NCBI GenBank assembly: GCA_900318815.1
Contig: ONMA01000001.1
Span: 176,210 to 240,209 of the forward strand
Direction: 5' to 3'
DNA length: 64,000 nucleotides
DNA from: an uncultured Prevotellaceae bacterium
GTDB taxonomy: Bacteria > Bacteroidota > Bacteroidia > Bacteroidales > Bacteroidaceae
Below are positions 36,766 to 43,900 of the stretch, piece by piece. Under the pieces are notes generated by a model that ran no database searches, was not told the origin of the DNA, and saw only the letters and a list, made by a program, of their open reading frames with translations. Each line of letters begins with the position of its first letter. Positions within the stretch are counted from its first letter, which is position 1. Both the position numbers and the translations under genes were made by a program.

Positions 36766-36943
36766 GGGAAAGATATTTTTTCTAAGGATTTAAGGATTCA
36801 AGGAGTCTCGGCGCGGTGCGCCGCAAGGAAAATCCCGAAATCCCAGAATCCTTAGAATAAAAAAGTGCCCTCCTTAGCGGGAATGTCGGGAATTTGTTGT
36901 ACCTTTGCAGGCGTAACGTATAAACAACGACGATTATGGAAGC
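36766..36943 (+). repeat. Cassette leader unit, copy A (promoter + leader + first codons)
   Basis: About 178 bases, almost identical to 39075-39251. The unit holds a palindrome (TTCTAAGGATT with AATCCTTAGAA), a GC hairpin around GGCGCGGTGCGCC, the -7 box TACCTTTG (36900-36907) and the leader GTAACGTATAAACAACGA. The similarity continues through ATG GAA GCA, the first three codons. Confidence 0.85.
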
Positions 36944-37157
36944 AATCACTTTCACTCCGGCACAAGTACAGGTATTCAACTTGGTTTCCCACATCAAGAC
37001 CGCCACAGGACTGGAACAGCTACGGAAACAACTGGCAGCGTTCTATGCCAAGCAGATAGACGACGAGATGGACGCGCTCTGGGAGAGCGGCCAGTTCGAC
37101 GAGAAGCGCATGAAAGAGCTGCGAGGCTCGCATTTCCGCACACCCTATAATAAATAG
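36936..37157 (+). CDS. Antitoxin of a PIN-type pair (cassette A, gene 1)
   Basis: The 73 residues read MEAITFTPAQVQVFNLVS, then KTATGLEQLRKQLAAFYAK, and end in LRGSHFRTPYNK. This matches the small antitoxins that precede PIN-domain toxins in Bacteroidales (pattern SPAQ, FV-K, DYFA-K-EEID-MW-SGE). The partner gene begins eight bases downstream. The gene is driven by the promoter at 36900, and its start lies inside the sequence shared between cassettes. As the toxin looks inactive, the antitoxin may now have another role or none. Confidence 0.75.
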   Translation: MEAITFTPAQVQVFNLVSHIKTATGLEQLRKQLAAFYAKQIDDEMDALWESGQFDEKRMKELRGSHFRTPYNK

Positions 37158-37164
37158 GCGAACG

Positions 37165-37404
37165 ATGAACCCCGTAGTGATTGACACGAACTGCCTGCTG
37201 CAGATTATTTCCCGTAAGAGTCCCTATCGCCCGATATGGGACGCATTCCTCGCCGGGCGCTATACGCTCTGCGCGTCGAATGAGATTCTGGACGAGTATC
37301 AGGAGATTCTGGAGCAGCAGATTTCGCCGACGGTGGCCGAGAACGTGGTGATGCTGATCACGCTCGACGAGTTCCTCGCTACGAGACTCATTCAGGAACA
37401 GTAG
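37165..37404 (+). pseudogene. PIN-domain toxin with internal deletion (cassette A, gene 2)
   Basis: The 79 residues begin as a PIN ribonuclease toxin: VIDTNCLLQIISRKSPYRPI has the first catalytic Asp, and SNEILDEYQEIL the conserved Glu. After VAENVVMLI it jumps to TLDEFLATRLIQEQ, which resembles the C-terminal end of the family. The segment that normally carries DPDDNKFVDCA and the later catalytic Asp residues is absent. Family members of this type (TIGR00305-like) have about 135-145 residues, so around 55-60 are missing without a frameshift. RNA cleavage is not expected. Confidence 0.7.
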
Positions 37405-37422
37405 TTTCAGACTTCCCCCGAG

Positions 37423-37480
37423 AATAAATATCCGCCGAGACATCCCCACTGGATGCCCCGGCGGTTTCCGTCTATCCACT
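37423..37480 (+). other. Cassette 3' hairpin unit, copy A
   Basis: The stem CCGCCG/CGGCGG with inner GACATCC/GGATGCC is followed by TTTCCGTCTATCCACT. Nearly the same sequence follows cassette B at 39947. It could be a terminator or an attachment-like end. Confidence 0.7.
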
Positions 37481-37511
37481 CCCCTCCCTACAGGGAGGGG
37501 CTGGGGGTGGG
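37477..37511 (+). repeat. CTCCCCTC palindromic repeat, copy 2
   Basis: CTCCCCTCCCTACAGGGAGGGG with the tail CTGGGGGTGGG is the intergenic counterpart of the element in the DUF5119 signal peptide. Confidence 0.75.
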
Positions 37512-37608
37512 TCTGTATCCGTTTTGTCTCAGTATCGTCATCGGACAAAGAATGAAGGGTCGCTACGCTCAAAATTTTAAAAAATTGAATCAAAAAATTG
37601 TATCAACA

Positions 37609-38796
37609 ATGAAAGCAACAAGATTTCTTGCAATGGCAGCCGCCGCGCTGACCCTTGCAGCCTGCTCGAGCGACGAGCTGGCATCCGTGGAGCAGCAGCC
37701 CGCCGCCCGCGGCATGAAACCCGTGGAGTTTGCCACGGCAGTGAACCACCAGACCCGCAGCCAGATTACGGAACTCACCACCTACTGGGTGCAGACCACC
37801 GGCACGTTCTACAAGGCCGATGGCACAGCAGTCACCGACCCCACGCTGACCGTAGGCAATGACGGCACCTACAAGGTGGACGACGACGCCGAGGCCTCCG
37901 TGCTCTATTGGCCCCTTGATGGCACCGACGCCACCTTCAGCGCCTGGTATTATGAGGGCGGCGCCGAGAAGGGCGCCCTCGACAACCGCTCTGCCGCGCT
38001 CGATGCCGTGGGAGCCTACGCCACGCACGCCAAGGAGAGCGACGCCACCAGCGTGGGCCTCGACTTCAAACACGCCGTGTCGAAGGCCGTGTTCAAGGCC
38101 AAGATGCACGAGGCCGCCACGGGCACCAAGAAGGTGAAAATCGACATCAAGGGCGTGGCCCTGCGTAGCATGAAGTATGCTGCCACCGCCTACACTGCCC
38201 CCTCTGCCGACCCGACGATGGGCGCCTTCACCGTGGGCACTGACAAGCGCGACCTCATCGGCCCCGCCAGCATCGACCTCACCGCCGATGCCGCCTGGAT
38301 TACGGAGAGCGCCCCCGCAGCCACCGACCTGCAGATGCCCATGTTCGTCATGCCGCAGGCCATCGCCGCCTCCGACATCCAGGACCTCAGCGCCGACGGT
38401 GACTGGACGGGTGCCTACATCAGCGTGCTCGCCCAGATTCGCCTCGACGACACCGACGACGTGGTCATCTTCCCCCGTGGCACAGGCACCGACAAGTATG
38501 CCTGGATAGCCCTGCCTCTGCCGAGCGACTTCACCGGCTTCACCGCCCACAAGAAGTATGTCTTCACCCTGAACTTCCGCAACGACGCCCTGGGCGTGGT
38601 GGACAAGGACCAGAACCCCAACAATGGTGATGATCCCAGCGGCCCCGACACCAGCGACGAGATTGACAACGAGACGCCCGGCGGCGGCATCACCCCGCCT
38701 AATCACAGCGGCTTCGCCCTCAGTGTCACTGTTGAGACCGTGGAGGACTTCGACGGCACCGGCAATGAGTTCGACGTGAACGATGTGAATCCCTAA
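37609..38796 (+). CDS. Fimbrillin-family lipoprotein
   Basis: The 395 residues begin with a lipoprotein signal (LTLAACSSDE, Cys19) almost identical to that of the large fimbrillin. The body (about 25-365) shares its plan: LYWPLDGTDATFSAWYY, DFKHAVSKAVFKAKM, KIDIKGVALRSMKY, FVMPQAIAASDI and YVFTLNFRNDALGVVDKDQ. It ends with VTVETVEDFDGTGNEFDVND, just where the large protein continues into its Ig-like repeats, so this is the short form without adhesin domains, a likely stalk or minor subunit. ATG 37609 is used rather than the upstream in-frame start, because the upstream part is repeat sequence. Maturation by a gingipain-like cleavage, as for other fimbrillins, cannot be judged. Confidence 0.85.
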   Translation: MKATRFLAMAAAALTLAACSSDELASVEQQPAARGMKPVEFATAVNHQTRSQITELTTYWVQTTGTFYKADGTAVTDPTLTVGNDGTYKVDDDAEASVLYWPLDGTDATFSAWYYEGGAEKGALDNRSAALDAVGAYATHAKESDATSVGLDFKHAVSKAVFKAKMHEAATGTKKVKIDIKGVALRSMKYAATAYTAPSADPTMGAFTVGTDKRDLIGPASIDLTADAAWITESAPAATDLQMPMFVMPQAIAASDIQDLSADGDWTGAYISVLAQIRLDDTDDVVIFPRGTGTDKYAWIALPLPSDFTGFTAHKKYVFTLNFRNDALGVVDKDQNPNNGDDPSGPDTSDEIDNETPGGGITPPNHSGFALSVTVETVEDFDGTGNEFDVNDVNP

Positions 38797-38841
38797 ACTT
38801 TAACTGTTAAGACGAAGCGTTTGAAATGCGCTAAACCCCGA

Positions 38842-38882
38842 GGAGGGCGGCTCTTCTGCCAAGTCAGAAGCTGCCGCCCTCC
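38842..38882. terminator. GC-rich hairpin after the second fimbrillin
   Basis: GGAGGGCGGC pairs with GCCGCCCTCC across a partly paired centre (CTTCTG/CAGAAG). It is followed by TTCATTCC rather than a clean T-run. Confidence 0.55.
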
Positions 38883-38904
38883 TTCATTCCGTTCGGTCGG
38901 ATTT

Positions 38905-38995
38905 CTTTATGATTCCGTGTCCATCTGCGGCCATCCGTGCCTTTTATTCATGTTTTCTTTTTGGCACGGATGGACACGGATGGACGCGGATTTAA
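38905..38995. repeat. ATCCGTG-type intergenic palindrome
   Basis: CCATCCGTGCC and GGCACGGATGG form a stem, with extra GGACACGG units outside. The style resembles the ACGGATT repeats at 24751 and 27488. The rest of 38797-39243 holds the cassette B leader and no other gene. Confidence 0.65.
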
Positions 38996-39074
38996 GGCTA
39001 CGGCCTCGAAGAACTCAGCGCTCGGCATAGCCCAAGCAAGCTTGGCTCTGCTCTCGCTAAATCGCATCTTTCTT

Positions 39075-39251
39075 GGGAAAGATATTTTTTCTAAGGATTT
39101 AAGGATTCAAGGATGGGCGGCGCGGTGCGCCGAAGGGAAAATCCCGAAATCCCAGAATCCTTAGAATAAAAATCACCCTCCTTAGCGCGAATGTCGGGAA
39201 TTTGTTGTACCTTTGCAGGCGTAACGTATAAACAACGACGATAATGGAAGC
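39075..39251 (+). repeat. Cassette leader unit, copy B
   Basis: The second copy of the promoter-plus-leader unit, with the -7 box TACCTTTG at 39208-39215; the similarity extends through the first three codons of the next gene. Confidence 0.85.
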
Positions 39252-39417
39252 AGAGACAACTTACAAGCAGCGCACTCGCGAAGAAGTGATGGCCTGGCTG
39301 CAAAGGGCCAGGGAGCGCAAGCAGGCATGGGAGGAACAAACCCAACTGGAACTGAAGGTCATGGCAGAGGAAGCTCGCCGGGCCAAGGAGTCGCACTACT
39401 TTGATTTCGCAGGATAA
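39244..39417 (+). CDS. Small charged helical protein (cassette B, gene 1)
   Basis: The 57 residues, beginning MEAETTYKQRTREEVMAWLQ, are rich in Arg, Glu and Gln (a predicted long helix) and end in SHYFDFAG. No known family is recognised. Its position directly before a DUF6169-like gene, and its start within the shared cassette leader, match the place occupied by the antitoxin in cassette A. It may be a regulator or antitoxin-like partner; this is inference from layout. The stop is one base before the next ATG. Confidence 0.6.
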   Translation: MEAETTYKQRTREEVMAWLQRARERKQAWEEQTQLELKVMAEEARRAKESHYFDFAG

Positions 39418-39418
39418 G

Positions 39419-39922
39419 ATGAATGCACTGAATCTTGAAATGGTGAACTCGCACGCCGAGTACTCGGTGTTCCTGAGTCAGACGGGCAAGTACGTGTTCA
39501 AGACCGACTTCGACATCCTGTATGCCGTGGACTTCGAGTTGGACAGCAACCCCTACTACACGGCCTACTGGTTCAACCACCCCGAACATGCGAATTCGCC
39601 GGGCGACGTGAAGATTGCCCAGACGGTGGTCTGCATCATCGAGGAGTTCTTCCGACTGAACCCCGAAGTGCTGCTCTATATGTGCAGCACGGACAAAGGG
39701 CAGCAGGCCGTGCGCAACCGTCTGTTCCTGCGCTGGTTCAACGGCTATGAGCAGCAGAAGCGCTACCTCATCCGCTCGACTGAGGTCAGGGGTGTAGACC
39801 CCGACAATAAGCCGATAAAGGAGTATGTGGCGCTCATCGTCCAGCGAGAGCATCCACTGCTCGACGAAATCGTCAGCCGCTTCGACAGCGAGATAGCGAT
39901 GTTCAACGAGCTGAAGCCGTAG
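39419..39922 (+). CDS. DUF6169-like protein (cassette B, gene 2)
   Basis: The 167 residues contain GKYVFKTDFDILYAVDFEL, a TVVCIIEEFFRLNPEVLLYM block, QQAVRNRLFLRWFNGYEQQ and an end LLDEIVSRFDSEIAMFNELK. About 45% of positions agree with the protein of cassette C. The pattern (a TDFDI/Y-V-F strand, a helix before LLYMC, and a NRLFLRWF motif) is what I associate with DUF6169, a Bacteroidota family of unknown function. ATG 39419 is chosen over the in-frame TTG at 39401, which lies inside the preceding gene. No catalytic residues can be assigned. Confidence 0.7.
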   Translation: MNALNLEMVNSHAEYSVFLSQTGKYVFKTDFDILYAVDFELDSNPYYTAYWFNHPEHANSPGDVKIAQTVVCIIEEFFRLNPEVLLYMCSTDKGQQAVRNRLFLRWFNGYEQQKRYLIRSTEVRGVDPDNKPIKEYVALIVQREHPLLDEIVSRFDSEIAMFNELKP

Positions 39923-39946
39923 GCAACATATCCCCCATCCATAAAG

Positions 39947-40010
39947 AAAATATCCGCCGAGACATCCTTCGTGATGCCCCGGCGGTTTCCGTCTATCCAC
40001 TCCCCTCTCC
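39947..40010 (+). other. Cassette 3' hairpin unit, copy B
   Basis: The CCGCCG/CGGCGG stem and the following TTTCCGTCTATCCACTCCCC repeat the sequence behind cassette A. The start sequence of cassette C follows within five bases. Confidence 0.7.
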
Positions 40011-40014
40011 TATA

Positions 40015-40115
40015 ACTGAGACAAACGGATATTTCTCCTCCAAAGCTTTGGAGGATTGGGGAAATTATTGTACCTTTGCAGTTGAAACGTATAAACAACG
40101 AGAATTATGGAAGCA
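40015..40115 (+). repeat. Cassette leader unit, copy C (shortened)
   Basis: The unit begins with ACTGAGACAAACGGATAT as in cassette A, lacks the central palindrome, and ends with the common part: TTGTACCTTTGCAG, AACGTATAAACAACGA and ATG GAA GCA. The -7 box is at 40071-40078. Confidence 0.8.
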
Positions 40116-40424
40116 AAGAAAGTGCAATTTACCTACCCAGTTGGTTCCTTCAGGGATGCCATGCGACGGCAACTTGCCTATCAGCGAGAGAAGCGTGAGC
40201 GCATTGCCCGTGAAGAGGAGTATTGGCAGCAGGAGGTAGAGCGCGCCAAGGCCGATCCATTCTATCAGATTGGTTCCTACGACAGCATGACGGCTTGTGA
40301 ACCTGCACCCATCCAAGAGCCTGAGTTCAAGCCCGGTAGCTTTGCCAAAGCCATTCGCTCATATCGAAGATACCGCGAGGAGAAACTGAAAGCAGTGGAA
40401 ACTAATCTTGTTGGTCACGCATGA
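40107..40424 (+). CDS. Small charged protein (cassette C, gene 1)
   Basis: The 105 residues begin MEAKKVQFTYPVGSFRDAMR and include an Arg/Glu-rich helix (REKRERIAREEEYWQQEVER) and a second basic segment near the end (AIRSYRRYREEKLKAV). A motif F-P/K-GSF-A appears twice (residues about 10-16 and 75-82), suggesting an internal duplication. It is not similar enough to the cassette B protein to align except for the MEA start and the charged helix. The last four bases overlap the start of the DUF6169-like gene, so the two are translated together. Function is unknown. Confidence 0.6.
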   Translation: MEAKKVQFTYPVGSFRDAMRRQLAYQREKRERIAREEEYWQQEVERAKADPFYQIGSYDSMTACEPAPIQEPEFKPGSFAKAIRSYRRYREEKLKAVETNLVGHA

Positions 40425-40915
40425 AAGCACTTGAACTGAACATCCTCAACCGGCTTGCCCCATACGAAGTGGTGCTGAGAGACGGAGAGTATTACTTCCA
40501 TACCGACTTCAACATCGAGTATTCAGTAGAGTTCAAGTATGAGCCAGCTTTCGGCGGTTCCCCCGCCTATTGGTTTGACCTGATGAACCGTAGCGGAAAG
40601 GCTTCGCCCAACGACCCGAAGGTGCGCGAGACAGTAATACGTATCATCGTGGAGTTCTTCCGCGCCAACCCCGACATCATGCTCTATATGTGTGACAGTG
40701 CCAACGACCAGCAGGCCATGCGTAATCGCTTGTTCCTGCGTTGGTTTACTGGAGCCGAGCAGAGCAAGCTTTTTTTCTTCAAAAGCGAAATGGTGGTCGA
40801 CGAGGGCATGGAGAATTTCATCGCCATCATTGTGCCGCGTAGCCATCCCTACCTGGACGACATCATAGAGCATTTCGATTCGGAGATTACCATGTTTCGC
40901 AGCAACAAGCCGTAG
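40421..40915 (+). CDS. DUF6169-like protein (cassette C, gene 2)
   Basis: The 164 residues share the plan of the cassette B protein: GEYYFHTDFNIEYSVEFKY, TVIRIIVEFFRANPDIMLYM, QQAMRNRLFLRWFTGAEQ and the end LDDIIEHFDSEITMFRSNKP. The near-identical NRLFLRWF motif and the end segment are the best candidates for functional sites. ATG 40421 overlaps the previous TGA. It is convergent with tamB, whose stop is only 24 bases away. Confidence 0.7.
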   Translation: MKALELNILNRLAPYEVVLRDGEYYFHTDFNIEYSVEFKYEPAFGGSPAYWFDLMNRSGKASPNDPKVRETVIRIIVEFFRANPDIMLYMCDSANDQQAMRNRLFLRWFTGAEQSKLFFFKSEMVVDEGMENFIAIIVPRSHPYLDDIIEHFDSEITMFRSNKP

Positions 40916-40938
40916 GTAACATCGGGGACGATGTGCCT

Positions 40939-43900
40939 TTAGTGTGCGTCGTCCCCGACATGATTCTCTTTCTTCTTTCTTCCAAAGAAGTTGAGAAGTC
41001 CGTTGAAGTCTCTTTTCAGGATCAGTCCTATGCCCTGGGTGTTCAGGCTGGAGTGAGTGAAATAGCGGTCGTTGGTCTGGTTGTACATCTTCAAGGCCAG
41101 GTTGCCATTGGGCTGAAGCAGGTAACGGATGTCAAAGTCGCCAATGAACGAGGGAGTTGCTTTCGTGGCATTGTCGCGATAGCCAAACTGTCCGTTGATA
41201 AGCAGACGGTTGTTGAGCATACTTCCGCTCACCACGCCCTCATATTCGGCGTTGTGCCATCCCTCGTTGCCTGTGGAGATGTTGGCTCCGAAGTTCCAGT
41301 TGTTCGTCTTCAGCACCTGCGAAAGCACCTCATTGATCTGCGTGGAGAGCGTGCCTGACAGGAAACTCTGCATGGCCAGTTCCGACTGGCCATATTGCTG
41401 CTGCGAACTGGCATTGTTGGCTCCCTGTGTGTAGAAACGTCCTATGCCGAGGAGATAGAGCACCTGCTGATTCATCTCCTGCTCGCTGGTGATGACAGAA
41501 CGTATCATCTGCTTCTCCTCACTATTCACGGTGGGCATGTCAAGGTCGAACTCTACCTGTGGCGCTCCTGCCTGTCCGCTGATGTTCATCAGGCAGTTTA
41601 CGCGCACCGTGTTGCCGGTGAAAGAGTTGCCGATGCTGAGGTCGGAGAGCGAGACACCATTGACGGTATAGACCGCCTGAAGGTTGAGGTTGGCATCAAA
41701 GGGGGCTCCGCCGAATACAAGCGTTCCCCCTGGGTTGAACGTGAAGTTCTTCTTGATGATGTTCTGGATGGTTATTCCGTAAGTGCCTTTTTCTACGGTA
41801 TAGGTTCCGAACATCTGGAAGGCTCCATTATTATGATAGGTGGCACGGATGACACCGCTGCCGCACAGCGTGATGTAGTCGTTGGTCTTGCTGTCCATCA
41901 GCAGTCGCAGTGTGGCATCGGGTGTCGTGTTCACCAGGAAGTTGATGCGCAGGTCGCTGGGAACGGAAGAAGAAGCCGATGCCACCGAAGTCACCCCTAC
42001 AGTAGCCTCGGGGGCAGTAGGAGTGGCATCGGGCGTTTTTGTACCCCATGTGATGAAGCGCTGGTCGCTGATTGCTTCGGGATTGGCGGCGTTATAGGTG
42101 AAGACTGTACCCGGCAAGGGGGTGGCGTTACAGTTGATGCGTACCTCGCCAGGCAGTCCTTTCAGGCTGACATCGCCCGAGGCAAAGACCGTGCCATAGA
42201 ATGGCTCGATGAGCGTCTCTGGTAAATCGTAGGCGAGAAGCTTGTCGGTCTTGATGTTCAGGTCGAATGTAAGGTTGGAAAGGTTCTCATGGTGTATGCC
42301 GCCGTTCACGAGCGCCTGGTTGCCGAAGCGGTCGGTAGCCGTGTTGTCTTGAAGCAAGATGTCGTCGTGGACGAAGACCACCGTGTCCTGATGTAGCTGA
42401 TAAGTGGTGCCGAGTGCGGTGACCGTTGCCTGGGCATCGACCACCAGCGTGCCCAGCAAGTCCATCGCGCCGAGAGGCCCTACGAGTCGCACGTCGCCCG
42501 TGGCGTGGCCCGTGACGTGATCGAGGAAGCTGGCAGAGTAGGTGTGTAGGAAGTCGATATAGGTTCCGCGCCCTTTGATAGCCAGATCTATACAGTCGCG
42601 TGAGGGCGAGACAAAACCATCGATATAGGTCATTGCCTCCGGGCCGTCGTCGGCAATGGCGTGTATGTCTATTTGCTTCTCGGTCTTGTTCCAGTCGGCA
42701 TGGGCATTCAGTATGCCCATGCGTCCACCCTCAAACTCGAAGTGCCTTACCAGCAGGTCGGCATGGGCATCGGGGGCATCCAAGGCATGGGAGACAACGG
42801 CCTTGCCCGTGGCCTGACCGCTAAAGCTCACCGAGGTAAAGCCCACCAAGTCGAGGATATAGGCCACCTCGATGCTGTTCAGGTCGACGATGACCGAGTC
42901 CTCGGGCTGTGCAGAGGCTACGCCTTCTACGATGATATGCTGCAGGTCGTGGGCGATGGCCAGGTGGTCTATGGCCACCTTCTCCGCATTATAGATGATT
43001 TCGCCAGGCTGTACCTCCCACTGGGCTTCGCCAACCTTGGACTTGGAGGGCAGGATGGAAACCTTTGCCTCGGAAAGACCGGCCTCGTTGACGTATAGCG
43101 ATGTGCGAGCATTCAGTTCTCCTTGCAGGATGGTCTCGGCTTGGTGGTTGTCCCAGCTCAATGATGTATAGAGGTTGTTGTCGGCTGCGATGGCATGCAA
43201 GCCGAAGTCCATAAGTCGCTCGTTCTGTGAGATGCGTGTGGCCGAAATCTCGCATATCATACTGTCGCCGGGCGAAGTGATGTCGATGTTGCCCGCCTCG
43301 TAGTGTCCTTCATTAAATTCAAATTCCGGCATGCGACCTTTCACGTTGATGATGTGTTGCTTGTCGCTGACCAGCGCCTGTAGTTGTAGGGGCTGTAGCA
43401 ATTCGAGGTGAATGTTGAGGAGGTGACGCATCCAGTAGGAATCTTGCAGATGAAGCCGGATTTCAAACTCATTGTCGGCCGCATCCACCTTCTTGGGCAA
43501 GCCTGGAAGTGTGGGTAGCTTTGAAGCCACATAGCTGATGAAGGTCTGGGGTAGGGTAGCCCAGTCGAAATGTCCGTTGAGTTCTGCTTCTCCCATGTCG
43601 CCTTTCAGTTTCAGGTAATGGACATCACCTTCGTAACCCGAACTGACGTGCAAGTTGTCGAACCCATACAGCAAGGTAGAGTCGCGCATGAGAAAGTCCT
43701 CCACGTCGAGCGTGCCGTTGGCATCGTTGAGTGTGGTGGCCGTGAAGTCGGCATTGATGGTTGTGCTAAAGCAGGCATCGCCCCATTGGTCGGAGAGGTT
43801 CAGGGCCTTGGGAGAGAGCTTGTCGACATCGGCTGTCAGGCGAACCACGTAGGGTTTGCGGTCGAGGAACAGTCCGTTGATGGTGGTTGTCAGATTAGGG

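Larger units (their letters stand above)
36741..37533. repeat. Inverted repeats bounding cassette A
   Basis: ACTGAGACAAACGGATA at 36741 and its reverse complement (with one extra base) at 37516-37533 enclose the promoter, both genes and the 3' hairpin of cassette A. The same sequence in direct orientation starts cassette C at 40015. Confidence 0.75.

Noticed and set aside
36741..37533. Insertion sequence or transposon around cassette A
   Set aside because: Inverted ends are present but there is no transposase and no evident target duplication; it is recorded as cassette boundaries instead.
37453..37608. Upstream start for the second fimbrillin
   Set aside because: The extra codons are made of the cassette 3' unit and the CTCCCCTC repeat, and they would bury the lipoprotein signal.
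40922..40958. Terminator between cassette C and tamB
   Set aside because: TCGGGGACGA and TCGTCCCCGA can pair, but there is no T-tract and the right arm codes for the end of TamB; function is uncertain, so it is not listed.
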